Part shown: positions 1 to 8,667 of the stretch, in pieces
Layout of the letters: every line of letters begins with the position of its first letter
Numbering within the stretch: position 1 is the first letter of the stretch
Source of the DNA: Prevotella sp. UBA2850
Lineage (GTDB): Bacteria > Bacteroidota > Bacteroidia > Bacteroidales > Bacteroidaceae
Assembly: GCA_002350805.1 (NCBI GenBank)
Contig: DEFO01000027.1
Span: 1 to 37,712 of the forward strand
Reading direction: 5' to 3'
Length of the DNA stretch: 37,712 nt
Made by a program: the position numbers and the translations under genes
The notes under the pieces: generated by a model
Seen by the model: the letters and a program-made list of their open reading frames with translations, nothing else
The model's database searches: none
Told to the model about the DNA's origin: nothing

Positions 1-54
1 GCAAATCCTTGCAGCCGTTTGGCATCGCATTTAGGATGTGTTCTAAAACGGCTG

Positions 55-85
55 CAAAGTTACGATTATTTTTTGAACCACCAAA
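55..85 (-). promoter_or_regulatory. Leftward Bacteroidetes-type promoter reading out of the window
   Basis: On the minus strand a TTTG -33 box (82-85) lies 19 nt from a perfect TAACTTTG -7 box (55-62), matching the Bacteroidetes sigma-ABfr consensus. It sits just after the hpf stop and points off the left edge, so it should drive the next gene to the left, which is not visible. A 10-bp inverted repeat (11-20 and 46-55) overlaps the expected transcription start. Confidence 0.6.
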
Positions 86-102
86 ATTTTTCGGTGTTTT
101 TT

Positions 103-402
103 TTATTTATTTCTTAGTTTTTCCTTGAATTTGGTCAATTGGACCTTCATAGAGTCCACGCATTGGTCTACTCCCTCCTCAAAAGTGTCGCAGGTTTTAT
201 TCACGAATAGCGTGTTGCCAGGAACGGTTACGGTCACACTTGTTTCCTTGTTCATGGCCGTGGCAGGCTTCACTACTTTCAGCTGCACCTCCACCTTCTG
301 AATATCCTCAAATGTTTTTTCCAACTTGGCGATCTTCTTTTCGATGAACGCCTCTAACTTCTCGGTAGCGTCGAAGTGAATCGACTGGATCTTAATTTCC
401 AT
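103..402 (-). CDS. hpf: Ribosome hibernation-promoting factor, short HPF/YfiA type
   Basis: The 99-residue protein has the compact beta-alpha-beta-beta-beta-alpha layout of the HPF/RaiA ribosome-associated inhibitor family. It starts MEIKIQSIHFDAT, continues with a lysine-rich helix and ends in a basic helix. Family members bind the 30S decoding region in stationary phase and block translation. At 99 residues it is the short form, lacking the C-terminal dimerisation domain of long HPF. It starts at an ATG 31 bp after the xerC stop and is the last gene of a leftward rpsU-xerC-hpf cluster, so its transcription may be tied to the rpsU promoter. The family assignment is firm; the gene symbol follows homology. 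Confidence 0.93.
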   Translation of the reverse strand: MEIKIQSIHFDATEKLEAFIEKKIAKLEKTFEDIQKVEVQLKVVKPATAMNKETSVTVTVPGNTLFVNKTCDTFEEGVDQCVDSMKVQLTKFKEKLRNK

Positions 403-433
403 AGATACCTCCTATTTTTTAATAGTTAAAAGG

Positions 434-1324
434 TTATGCCCTGGGGTGGGCTTTTTCATAAACACGTTTCAACTGCTCGAACGTTGTGTGAGTATAGATC
501 TCGGTTGTGGTGAGACTCTCATGCCCCAGCAGTTTCTTTACACTCTCCAATCCGGCATCATGATTGAGCATGGCTGTCGCGAAGGTATGCCTCAGGACAT
601 GAGGCGTACGCTTCTTCAGGGTCGACACTTTCGAGAGATGCTTTTTCACCTCATATCGCACCTGGTTGCTGTTCATCGGCAGGCCCTTGTCGGTGAGGAA
701 GAGGGCTTCGGCCTGAGGCTCGGGGAACCGGGCGTTGCGCATGTTGATGTAGTGCAGCAACTCTTCTTTCAGTTCCTCGCCGAAAGGAACAATGCGCTGC
801 TTGTTGCGCTTGCCCGTCACCTTCAGCTGGCACGTCGTGAAGTCGATCATCGTCTCGTCTAGTCCGACAAGTTCCGACAGTCGCATTCCCGTGGCGTAGA
901 ACATCATAATAATAGTACGCGCACGTACATTAATATAATCGTCAGCATCGCTCAACTCACGGTCCAGCAGCACGTCCAGCTCACTCTCCCTGAGGAACTG
1001 CGGCAGCACCTTGCTTTTCTTCGGTCCCGTCACGCCATGTGCAGGGTCTGCATCGACAAGTTTGCGGGCAAGGGCAAAACGATAAAAGGAACGCAACGCG
1101 CTCAATCGTCTGTTGATTGATGATGCATTGTTTCCTTTATCCATCATGTGCTCCATCCAGTCACGGATGACATCAGAGTCTACCGACTCCCATGAAAGCG
1201 CATGGTCCATTGAATTTTTGAAGTACGACTCAAATGCCCGGAGGTCTTCGCCGTAACTCTGCACGGTACGCTCGGAGTAATTCCGTTCATAGCGCAGGTA
1301 GTTCAAAAAGTCATCTATCGTCAT
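434..1324 (-). CDS. xerC: Tyrosine site-specific recombinase, XerC/XerD type
   Basis: This 296-residue protein has the two-domain Xer layout: an N-terminal SAM-like core-binding domain (about 1-90) and a C-terminal catalytic domain (about 105-290). All catalytic residues of the family are visible: Arg148 (TGMRLSEL), Lys172 (TGKRNKQR), His242 and Arg245 (HVLRHTFA), His268 (LLGHESL) and the nucleophile Tyr277 (TEIYTHT). Xer proteins resolve chromosome dimers at dif. Length and position next to rpsU and hpf argue for the housekeeping enzyme rather than a mobile-element integrase. XerC versus XerD cannot be settled by eye. It starts at ATG 1324, 87 bp downstream of rpsU. Confidence 0.9.
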   Translation of the reverse strand: MTIDDFLNYLRYERNYSERTVQSYGEDLRAFESYFKNSMDHALSWESVDSDVIRDWMEHMMDKGNNASSINRRLSALRSFYRFALARKLVDADPAHGVTGPKKSKVLPQFLRESELDVLLDRELSDADDYINVRARTIIMMFYATGMRLSELVGLDETMIDFTTCQLKVTGKRNKQRIVPFGEELKEELLHYINMRNARFPEPQAEALFLTDKGLPMNSNQVRYEVKKHLSKVSTLKKRTPHVLRHTFATAMLNHDAGLESVKKLLGHESLTTTEIYTHTTFEQLKRVYEKAHPRA

Positions 1325-1411
1325 AGGCTTCGCCGCTTCATCATGATCTCCATGTTTTCGTCAGCGAATATACGGAATTTTATTCAAACTACCAAATTTT
1401 CGGGGAACAAA

Positions 1412-1606
1412 TTACAATTCCTCGTTCTGACGCAGCTTCTGTACATAGATAGCGTGCTCCATCTTGAGTCTCTTCAGAACAGATGGCTTGTCAAACTGCT
1501 GACGTGCGCGGAGTTCTTTCACAACACCTGTCTTCTCGAACTTTCTCTTAAACTTTTTGAGAGCTCTTTCAATGTTCTCGCCATCTTTTACGGGTACAAT
1601 AATCAT
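1412..1606 (-). CDS. rpsU: 30S ribosomal protein S21
   Basis: The 64-residue, very basic protein begins MIIVPVKDGENIERALKKF and continues with alternating Lys/Arg helices, which is the signature of bacterial S21, a small-subunit protein near the mRNA exit side. Length is typical of Bacteroidetes S21. It is the first gene of a leftward cluster with xerC and hpf, with a promoter-like element about 65 bp upstream. Its long downstream gap (87 bp) to xerC may allow S21 to be made in excess of the recombinase. Confidence 0.96.
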   Translation of the reverse strand: MIIVPVKDGENIERALKKFKRKFEKTGVVKELRARQQFDKPSVLKRLKMEHAIYVQKLRQNEEL

Positions 1607-1670
1607 GCTTTTGGTTCTAATTTTTATGTTAAACTTATGTTATTTTACGTGTAGCCACGATTTGCGGCTG

Positions 1671-1701
1671 CAAAGTTACATCAATTTTATCAAACTGCCA
1701 A
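1671..1701 (-). promoter_or_regulatory. Probable rpsU promoter
   Basis: On the minus strand a perfect TAACTTTG -7 box (1671-1678) is preceded, after 20 nt, by a partial -33 box CTTG (1699-1701 core). Predicted transcription start is about 1664, giving a leader of roughly 58 nt before rpsU. The -7 box sits in the same GTAACTTTGCAGCCG context as the promoter at 55-85. Confidence 0.5.
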
Positions 1702-1840
1702 GTTTTTCTTTAAATATTTTTATAAAGTCATGTCTTCCGGCCACATACAAACCGCATTCAAGCCGTATTCCGACCCTAACAGCCACATTTCAAGCAACAA
1801 ATCAGCTGCAGCTTACTGCCTGCAGACGACCATTGGCTCA

Positions 1841-2857
1841 TCAGCGTTTCTTCCACATGGCCGAGGTGAGTTTGTACAACAGCCAGGCCAGGGGAAGACT
1901 GATGGCAAACGTTAGCAGAGCCGTAGGCCAATAGCCTAGTTTGAGGGGAGTGAGCTTGTACATCACAAACTGCACATGAATGAGATAGAACTCCAGGCTG
2001 ACCATCCCCACAAAGCGCAGGCCGCGGTTCAGCCATCCCGGCGCACGGCAGAACAGCTCGTTGAGCAGCAGGATACCACTGACGGTGAGCGGTATATACA
2101 CCCAGCGCTCGATGGTCAGCGGGAATCGGCCGTGCAATTGCTGCTCCAGATAGACACAGGTACCGAGCGACATGGCGAATGCCAGCGCGACGAACCACCA
2201 TGCTGCACCGTCGATGGTGTGTCGCTGCTTCACCCACTGGCCGATATTGATGCCGATGAAGAAGATGGGCACGCGGCTCCAGAAAATCTCAAGATGGCCC
2301 ACAGCCCCGTGAATGGGACGTATCCACTGCACCATGACGCACCACACAAGCATCATCACAGGCAGCCAGCGATAGGCAGGATGACGGCGGATGAGCTCCA
2401 TATAGAACGGTGCGAAGCAATAGAGCATCATGGCTGCCGGCACATACCAGAATGTCAGGTCGTCTACACGCCAGAAACTCCAGTTGAAAGCGATATTGGC
2501 AATCAGGTCGGGCACGTTGCGGCTGTAGCCCCTGCCCTCCAGATAGCAGGGAATGTAATGCAGGCAGGCAATGATGAGCCACGCAGGATAGACTCGCCTG
2601 TAGCGGTTCTTGAAGAAATGCCGAAGGGCATCTTTCATCCCCACAGCCAGCGCCTCGCGCTGTTTCACCCACGAGAACCACAGCCCTACCCCACTCAAGA
2701 ACAGGAACATATCGACACCCACATTGCCACAGCGTCGCAGCCCGAAGAACGGGTCGTGCCTTGACAGAGGGATATGAAAGAGCAGCACAAACAGCATGGC
2801 GGCTCCCATTAGTTCGCCGCGATATCGGCTGATTTTCTCCAATTGAATCGGGGTCAT
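1841..2857 (-). CDS. Membrane acyltransferase, acyltransferase-3 family
   Basis: The 338-residue polytopic protein has the acyltransferase-3 (OafA/NodX-like) pattern: a basic start, then ELMGAAMLFVLLFHI with its helix-1 His, and the FLFLSGVGLWFSW segment, followed by further hydrophobic helices to a basic C-terminus (AMWKKR). Family members O-acylate sugars of LPS, exopolysaccharide or peptidoglycan from the inner membrane. I use the ATG at 2857; a TTG six codons upstream is less likely. It is third in a leftward run with another acyltransferase and a phosphoethanolamine-transferase-like protein, suggesting joint surface-glycan or lipid modification. The acyl group and acceptor cannot be told. 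Confidence 0.82.
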   Translation of the reverse strand: MTPIQLEKISRYRGELMGAAMLFVLLFHIPLSRHDPFFGLRRCGNVGVDMFLFLSGVGLWFSWVKQREALAVGMKDALRHFFKNRYRRVYPAWLIIACLHYIPCYLEGRGYSRNVPDLIANIAFNWSFWRVDDLTFWYVPAAMMLYCFAPFYMELIRRHPAYRWLPVMMLVWCVMVQWIRPIHGAVGHLEIFWSRVPIFFIGINIGQWVKQRHTIDGAAWWFVALAFAMSLGTCVYLEQQLHGRFPLTIERWVYIPLTVSGILLLNELFCRAPGWLNRGLRFVGMVSLEFYLIHVQFVMYKLTPLKLGYWPTALLTFAISLPLAWLLYKLTSAMWKKR

Positions 2858-2915
2858 GGGCAGAAGGGTTGACAAAACGACAGAGGGAGTATACTAGTAG
2901 ATCATCAGAGAATGC

Positions 2916-3980
2916 TCAGACCTTTCTGGGACTGGGCATTTTGTCCATCAGCAGCTTGAACACCCATGCCACACAGACAGATGACACGATGTAGAGCAGC
3001 AACCCGGCATAGACATCACCCCACAACGACATGGGAATGAAGATCTTACGCAAGATAGGATGACACACGAACAAGGCGGCCGAGATGGAGCCCATCCAGT
3101 CCAACTGTCTGTTCACGGCGGCAGGCAGGAGTTTCACCAACGCCACCGATGCCGAGATAATAAACACCGGCACGAAGTACCAGGTCTGATAGTTGAAGCT
3201 GAACAGGAAGATCAGGGCCAGCGAGATGAACAGCATAAACACAGAGTTACGCTTCACGAGCGGTGGCAAACTGCCTGTCCACGAGAACCTGCCTACGAGT
3301 AGTCCCAAGCCAAACGGCAGTATGCCTCCGATGAAGTTGTAGCGCAGGCGGTTCAGGGTGTCGCCCGTCGGGTCACAAACCATCTGCAACAGCCAACAGA
3401 CCACCATCAGCGCTACCGTCAGTCCCCAATGGCGGCGGTAGAGCACCAACCGGTAGACGATGTAAAGCTGCATCATCAAGCCGAAGAACCAATAAGGACC
3501 GGGCCAGATGATGTGGTCGGGGTCGGGCAGCAGGTTGTTGAACATACCCAGCTGTGCAATGATGTCGAGTGCCTGATAATGGTGGCGGTTCGGGGTAATC
3601 ATATCGATAATGGTGAATGCCACAAATCCCACAATCATCATCTTGAACAGTTTCAGGAAGTGATATCGCAGGAAAGGCCATTCTGCGACAGGCTTCGAGG
3701 AATTCTCGTACTTCAGCACCAATCCGTAACCGCTCAGGAACAAGAACACGGGCACGCCGTAATGGCCGAAGAACGACAGCAGATGAAGCGGCAGATTGCC
3801 ATCGGGACTGGTCATCGCATGCCACATACCCTCGCTGTTGCCGATGTGGAATGTATACTCGTTCTCTCTCACGATGCCTTTCAGCCAATGGCAGTAGTTA
3901 TGCAGGAAAATGCCCAGAATGGCGATTCCCCTCAGTGCCGAGCACTCGGCCCGCGACAATATATGTTTAGTGTCACTCAT
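2916..3980 (-). CDS. Membrane acyltransferase, acyltransferase-3 family
   Basis: A polytopic protein of 354 residues from this start. It shows acyltransferase-3 hallmarks: SALRGIAILGIFLHNYCHW near the N-terminus (an RGIAIL...H motif), then FGHYGVPVFLFLSGYGLVL, then about nine more membrane helices and a basic tail. Likely an O-acyltransferase for an envelope glycan. In-frame ATGs also exist at 4028 and 4040, but those overlap or crowd the upstream stop and would translate a 10-bp tandem repeat. Because 10 is not a multiple of 3, that repeat looks like non-coding spacer, so I chose 3980. It lies 37 bp after the upstream sulfatase-fold gene and is probably co-transcribed with it. Confidence 0.8.
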   Translation of the reverse strand: MSDTKHILSRAECSALRGIAILGIFLHNYCHWLKGIVRENEYTFHIGNSEGMWHAMTSPDGNLPLHLLSFFGHYGVPVFLFLSGYGLVLKYENSSKPVAEWPFLRYHFLKLFKMMIVGFVAFTIIDMITPNRHHYQALDIIAQLGMFNNLLPDPDHIIWPGPYWFFGLMMQLYIVYRLVLYRRHWGLTVALMVVCWLLQMVCDPTGDTLNRLRYNFIGGILPFGLGLLVGRFSWTGSLPPLVKRNSVFMLFISLALIFLFSFNYQTWYFVPVFIISASVALVKLLPAAVNRQLDWMGSISAALFVCHPILRKIFIPMSLWGDVYAGLLLYIVSSVCVAWVFKLLMDKMPSPRKV

Positions 3981-4014
3981 CGTTCGTTGTTGTTCGTTGT
4001 TGTTCGTTGTTTTT
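3980..4014. repeat. Short 10-bp tandem repeat in an intergenic leader
   Basis: On the minus strand the unit ACAACGAACA recurs about three times at 10-nt spacing, directly upstream of the acyltransferase ATG at 3980. It fills the gap between the upstream stop (4018) and this start. It could be slippage-prone and alter spacing between the two genes. Confidence 0.6.
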
Positions 4015-4017
4015 TGT

Positions 4018-5874
4018 TCATTGCTCATCACGTTTCTCACTCATCACCCGGTCGTAGTCGGTGGTATTTTTCAAAATGCGCGGACGCATCTCGTCGTACT
4101 CATCGCACAACACGTTGTAGGCTGGTTGGTAGTCCTTGCAATGGATACCGGCCAGATAGAGCAGCATGTGGGGCAGCGCGTCGGTCATCAGCCGGCGGTT
4201 CTTGGCCTGCACAATCTGCTTGTATAGTTCGGGATGGGCTACGGCAAACGGGTGCGAGCAGTAAATCCAGAAGGGTATCTCGAACTCAAAACGCGCCAGG
4301 TCGTAGTCGATAGCCGCCGAGTGGTTGCGGCAGATGAAGCCGCGGTTGCCCTCGTAGCATTCCTCACCGTGGTCGGGCATGTAAATCACCACAGCATCCT
4401 GGTCCTCAAAGCGTCGGACAATCTGGTCGACCACCGAGTCGTTATAGAGCGTCGCATTGTCATAGTCGGCCAGTATCTTACGCTGTTTCAACGACAGCTC
4501 GGGGCGCCGCTCCTCGTAGTCGGAGGCCTGGAACTTCTTTTGTTTGTTCGGACAGCGCACCCGGTAGTTCATGTGCTGCCCCAGCAGATGGAAAATGGTG
4601 AGATTATGCTTTCCGTTGTGCTGCTTCAGTTGCTCATAGTCGTCAATCAGATCTTTGTCGAAAACGTGCAGTTTCTCATTACGCACATCAAAGAGGGCTT
4701 TGCTCAGCGTGGGGTTGTTGAGGAAGAAACCGCCGCTAAAGTCGTAAACAGCCTCTTTGGCCTGGGGCAGGAACTGATTGGTGAGGAAGGTCACATGATA
4801 CCCTGCCTTGCGAAAGAGTTCGGGGAAGAGCCGGTAGTCGCACCATTCGCCTTGCTGACCGACCACATGCATCGAGAACACATTCTTGAACACGAAACTA
4901 GTCAGGTTCCACGGTGCCACCACATCGGTATACTTCACCAGCAGGCCCGTACGCTCGCGGGCCGACTGACGTGGGGTAGTCGGCATGAAATAGCCATACT
5001 GCTGCGAGTGGTGTCGGCCGAAGCTCTCACCAATAATCAGCACTATGTTCGGCGTCGTAAACGAGCAACTGTCCACCTGTGCCTTGTCGGAAGCCATGAT
5101 CAGCCGGTCTATCTGTTGCGAGGCCAACTGGTTGGCACGCACACTGAAGGCCAGCCTATAAGGCGGCTCGTATTGCCTACCACAGTCCGACCGTGTCAGT
5201 TCGTGCTCCACCTGACCAATGGTGTCGAGCGTCATCAACCGCCAAAGGGCTGCCTTGTTGGGCCATGAGGCGATGGCCGACCACACTAGCAATGCAACGA
5301 CCACGGCACCCACGAGCGACGAGGCCGCTCCCTTCGCTGAAAGCCAACTGCCCATCTGCCGCCCGAAGCGTTGCGGTCCGCTCTCGCGTACCGCACCTTG
5401 TTTCTTGCGGAGCCAGCCACTCAGCACACTCACCACTATGTGCACCACCATGATGAGCGTCACCCAGCCAAACTTACTGAACAATACGTCGGCATTCAAT
5501 AACGACCCCAAAAACTCGCCTGCCTCGCGGGCGTTGGTCTCGCCCACCAGCATCAACATACTGGGATTCAGCACCGAGCCGTACTTCACAAAGCAATAGA
5601 CATCGGCCATCGACACCGCATAGAACAGCACCGTCAATACGCGTCGCACCCACTTGCCCACTCTTCTGGGCAGCAGCATCAGCAGCAGACAAACCAAATA
5701 GAGGTCGAAAAACAATTCCAGATAAAGATTGCCATAGACCTTCTCCCAAGGATGCAACTCTATCCATGCACATGCCAAACCCAGCACATACATGAACAGG
5801 AAGAAAACCCAATGACGCCTGATGGGCTCTACGGCAAGCCTCAGGCACTTACCTATGAATGGCCATACTTTCAT
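4018..5874 (-). CDS. Phosphoethanolamine-transferase-like protein (EptA/CptA superfamily)
   Basis: From the ATG at 5874 this is 618 residues: about five N-terminal membrane helices, then a periplasmic alkaline-phosphatase/sulfatase-fold domain. The inter-helix motif GETNAREAGEFL, typical of pEtN transferases, is present. The catalytic start reads NIVLIIGESFGRHHSQQYGY with the likely nucleophile at Ser284, where many EptA proteins have Thr. A metal-binding DHGEE lies at about 501-505. Such enzymes move phosphoethanolamine from phosphatidylethanolamine to lipid A, core sugars or other glycans. It is first in a leftward run with two acyltransferases. A TAATTTTG -7-like box at 5883-5890 would give an almost leaderless mRNA. 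Acceptor unknown; a related phosphoglycerol transferase role is possible. Confidence 0.82.
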   Translation of the reverse strand: MKVWPFIGKCLRLAVEPIRRHWVFFLFMYVLGLACAWIELHPWEKVYGNLYLELFFDLYLVCLLLMLLPRRVGKWVRRVLTVLFYAVSMADVYCFVKYGSVLNPSMLMLVGETNAREAGEFLGSLLNADVLFSKFGWVTLIMVVHIVVSVLSGWLRKKQGAVRESGPQRFGRQMGSWLSAKGAASSLVGAVVVALLVWSAIASWPNKAALWRLMTLDTIGQVEHELTRSDCGRQYEPPYRLAFSVRANQLASQQIDRLIMASDKAQVDSCSFTTPNIVLIIGESFGRHHSQQYGYFMPTTPRQSARERTGLLVKYTDVVAPWNLTSFVFKNVFSMHVVGQQGEWCDYRLFPELFRKAGYHVTFLTNQFLPQAKEAVYDFSGGFFLNNPTLSKALFDVRNEKLHVFDKDLIDDYEQLKQHNGKHNLTIFHLLGQHMNYRVRCPNKQKKFQASDYEERRPELSLKQRKILADYDNATLYNDSVVDQIVRRFEDQDAVVIYMPDHGEECYEGNRGFICRNHSAAIDYDLARFEFEIPFWIYCSHPFAVAHPELYKQIVQAKNRRLMTDALPHMLLYLAGIHCKDYQPAYNVLCDEYDEMRPRILKNTTDYDRVMSEKRDEQ

Positions 5875-6029
5875 GATCTGCTGCAAAATTACGAAAAATC
5901 TGACGAAGTGAGAAGGAAACCATTGATTTGTTTCGTCTATGATCCATTTTTTATTCAATTTGTACGCGTACATCTATATCACAGCCGGTGCTTTTCGTAT
6001 CGGCTGGCTCCACAATCGCCAGGATGTAT

Positions 6030-6060
6030 TTTGACATATCAGAAAAAATGTGTAACTTTG
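6030..6060 (+). promoter_or_regulatory. Promoter of the GH92 gene
   Basis: TTTG (6030-6033), a 19-nt spacer and TAACTTTG (6053-6060) match the Bacteroidetes consensus exactly. The start codon lies 52 nt downstream of the -7 box. Confidence 0.72.
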
Positions 6061-6112
6061 CGGCAACAAGAACACAAAACATTTATATTGACTGACGATC
6101 GGAAAAACCGAA

Positions 6113-8455
6113 ATGAAAAGACACTTCCTGCTCACAGCATTGATGGCCCTGGCCACATGGGCCGCCCACGCCGCATCCACCGACTATAAAACCGGCTACG
6201 TGAATCCCATGATTGGAACCGAGGGCATGGGCCACACCTTCCCCGGCGCCTGCGCGCCCTTCGGCATTGTGCAACTGAGTCCTGACACCGACACCATCCC
6301 GCACAATGTGAACGGACAATACGTGGGCAAGGTCTACGACTATTGTGCCGGCTACCAGCATACCGACAACACCATTGTGGGCTTCAGCCATACGCACCTG
6401 AGCGGCACGGGGCATGCCGACCTAGGCGACATCATGATCATGCCGCAGACAGGCGAGCTGCAACTGAATCCCGGCACAAAAGACCAGCCCGACAGAGGCT
6501 ACCGCCAGCGATTCTCGCATGCCACCGAGAAGGCCAGTCCCGGCTATTACGAGGTGACGCTGGCCGACAATGGTGTGCGCGTACAACTCACGGCTACCCA
6601 ACGCACGGGCATTCATAAATACACCTTCCCCGAGGGCAGCCAACAGCGCATTATCCTCGACCTGCTGCACGGCATCTACAACTACGACGGAAAGGTGCTG
6701 TGGTCGACGCTCCGCGTGGAGAACGACACACTGTTGACGGGCTACCGTATCACCGACGGCTGGGCCCGCTCCAACTACACATATTTCGCCATCTCGTTCT
6801 CAAAACCTGTCAGCAGCTATGGCTACCGCGACAGGAAGAAAGAGAAATATGCGGGGTTCTGGCGGAAGTTCGACCGCTACCGTAACTTCCCCGATATTGC
6901 CGGCCGCAGCGTGGTGGCCTATTTCAATTTCAACGAGCAGCAGGCCACGGGCCGCGAACTGACGGTGAAGGTAGCTCTTTCAGCCGTCTCTACCGAGGGG
7001 GCTTTGAAGAACCTGCGGGCTGAGACGGGCGGAAAGTCGTTTGAGACGCTCCGCGCCGAAACCAGCAATGCCTGGGAGCGCGAGCTGTCGCTCATCGACT
7101 GCGAGGGCTCCGACAACCAAAAAGCCATGCTCTACACCTCGCTCTACCACACCATGATCAACCCCTCTGTCTATATGGATGTCGACCGGCAGTACCGGGG
7201 CATCGACGGTAACATCCACTATGCCGGCGATTTTGACAACTACACCATCTTCTCTGTCTGGGACACCTACCGGGCCGAGCATCCGCTGCTGGGATTGTTA
7301 AAGCCATCGCGCAACACCCACATGGTGCAGTCGATGATCCGCCACCAGCAACAAAACATTGTGGGCATGCTGCCCGTATGGAGTCTGATGGGCAACGAAG
7401 GATGGTGCATGACGGGTTATCATGCCGTGACCGTTCTGGCAGATGCCATCGTCAAAGGTGCCGGCATCAACCGCCAAGAGGCTCTGAAGGCCATGACCGC
7501 AACAGCCACCAACCGCTATTTCCCCAGCCTCACCGACTACATTCAACTGGGATATGCCCCTTACGACAGTGATGCCACTGCCGCCTCTAACACCTTGGAG
7601 TATGCCTTCGACGACTGGACCATCTATGCCGCCGCCGAGGCTGTGGGCAACGAGCAAGTGGCACAGGAGTACAAGCAACGGGCACTCAACTATCGCAACA
7701 CGTTCGACCCGCGCATAGGATTTGCTTCGCCCCGCTACCGCAACGGAGAGTTCAAGAAAGACCTGGACCCCTATCAGACCTACAACGAGGGATTCATCGA
7801 GGGCAACTCGTGGAATTTCTCGTTCCATGTGCCCCACGACGTCTGCGGGATGATGAGATGCATGGGCGGCGAAGCAGCCTTCCGCGAGAAACTCAACCAA
7901 CTGTTCGCCATGGACCTGCCAGCCAAATACTATGCCGACAACGAGGATATCACCGCCGATTGTCTAGTGGGCGGATATGTGCATGGCAACGAGCCCAGCC
8001 ATCACATACCTTATTTATATGCATGGACTGCCACGCCCTGGAAGACGCAGGAGTGGCTGCGCGCCATCATGAACAAGATGTATCGCAACGACATCAGGGG
8101 ACTCGGTGGCAACGACGACTGCGGACAGATGTCGGCATGGTATGTCTTCTCGGCCATGGGCTTCTATCCTGTCGCCCCGGGCAGCGACCAGTACGTGCTG
8201 GGCGCTCCTTACCTGCCTTACATGCGTGTGCATCTGGAGAACGGGAACGTAGTAGAAATCAAGGCACCTGGCGTGAGCGACAAAAACCGATATGTAAAAA
8301 GCGTCCGCATCAACGGCAAACCCTATTCGAAGCTCTACATCACCCACCGCCAGCTCACCGACGGCTGCACCATCGAGTTTATCATGGACAGCAAACCCAA
8401 CAGGAAGCGAGGCCTTGCCCCCACCGACAAACCCTACTCGTTGAGCCCCATGTAA
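6113..8455 (+). CDS. Secreted glycoside hydrolase family 92, alpha-mannosidase-like
   Basis: A 780-residue protein with a clear signal peptide (basic MKR, hydrophobic stretch, cleavage after about AAHA). GH92 hallmarks: YVNPMIGTEGMGHTFPGACAPFG at the start of the N-terminal beta-sandwich, GFSHTHLSGTG, and in the (alpha/alpha)6 barrel GNEPSHHIPYLYAW and GLGGNDDCGQMSAWYVFSAM. GH92 enzymes are calcium-dependent exo-alpha-mannosidases, most acting on alpha-1,2 linkages of yeast mannan or host high-mannose N-glycans. Length is normal. The gene stands alone with its own promoter and terminator rather than in a SusC/D locus. There is no lipobox, so it is probably periplasmic, and I see no T9SS sorting domain. 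Linkage specificity is not readable from sequence. Confidence 0.93.
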   Translation: MKRHFLLTALMALATWAAHAASTDYKTGYVNPMIGTEGMGHTFPGACAPFGIVQLSPDTDTIPHNVNGQYVGKVYDYCAGYQHTDNTIVGFSHTHLSGTGHADLGDIMIMPQTGELQLNPGTKDQPDRGYRQRFSHATEKASPGYYEVTLADNGVRVQLTATQRTGIHKYTFPEGSQQRIILDLLHGIYNYDGKVLWSTLRVENDTLLTGYRITDGWARSNYTYFAISFSKPVSSYGYRDRKKEKYAGFWRKFDRYRNFPDIAGRSVVAYFNFNEQQATGRELTVKVALSAVSTEGALKNLRAETGGKSFETLRAETSNAWERELSLIDCEGSDNQKAMLYTSLYHTMINPSVYMDVDRQYRGIDGNIHYAGDFDNYTIFSVWDTYRAEHPLLGLLKPSRNTHMVQSMIRHQQQNIVGMLPVWSLMGNEGWCMTGYHAVTVLADAIVKGAGINRQEALKAMTATATNRYFPSLTDYIQLGYAPYDSDATAASNTLEYAFDDWTIYAAAEAVGNEQVAQEYKQRALNYRNTFDPRIGFASPRYRNGEFKKDLDPYQTYNEGFIEGNSWNFSFHVPHDVCGMMRCMGGEAAFREKLNQLFAMDLPAKYYADNEDITADCLVGGYVHGNEPSHHIPYLYAWTATPWKTQEWLRAIMNKMYRNDIRGLGGNDDCGQMSAWYVFSAMGFYPVAPGSDQYVLGAPYLPYMRVHLENGNVVEIKAPGVSDKNRYVKSVRINGKPYSKLYITHRQLTDGCTIEFIMDSKPNRKRGLAPTDKPYSLSPM

Positions 8456-8472
8456 GAAAGAGATGAAATCAA

Positions 8473-8520
8473 CCACTTCAAAGTCCTGTTCTGCATTCTG
8501 AAGTGGACGATTCTTTATTT
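8473..8520 (+). terminator. Probable terminator of the GH92 gene
   Basis: An 8-bp stem (CCACTTCA 8473-8480 with TGAAGTGG 8499-8506) is followed by a T-rich tail (TTCTTTATTTATC). It begins 18 nt after the GH92 stop. Confidence 0.55.
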
Positions 8521-8557
8521 ATCTTAACATCCTCTTTCTTGGGGATTGTATCTAATC

Positions 8558-8660
8558 ATGCTTTCTAGAATTCTATAGATGCTCTTTAGAAATCTATTGA
8601 TGCTTTCTAGAATTCTATAGATGCCCTTTAGAACTCTAATGATGCTCTTTATAGAATGAA
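8558..8660. repeat. 21-bp tandem repeat, about five units
   Basis: Units start at 8558, 8579, 8600, 8621 and 8642, each beginning ATGC. Units 1 and 3 are identical; the others are diverged, and the last is shortened to about 19 bp. Each unit carries an AGAA or near-palindromic TAGAATTCTA core. The array fills the space between the GH92 terminator and the waaA stop. The unit is seven codons long, but frames carry stops in units 1, 3 and 5, so it does not look coding. Confidence 0.85.
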
Positions 8661-8667
8661 ATGCAGC

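Noticed and set aside
434..1324. Mobile-element integrase
   Set aside because: The xerC-type gene sits in a core rpsU-hpf context with no attachment repeats or phage genes beside it.
4234..5268. Rightward open frame of 344 codons
   Set aside because: Antisense to the phosphoethanolamine-transferase-like gene, with no recognisable motif or promoter.
6113..8455. Polysaccharide utilisation locus around the GH92 gene
   Set aside because: No SusC/SusD pair, sensor or other glycosidase adjoins it; neighbours are waaA and an envelope operon.
8558..8660. CRISPR array
   Set aside because: The units are contiguous 21-bp repeats without spacers, and no cas genes are present.
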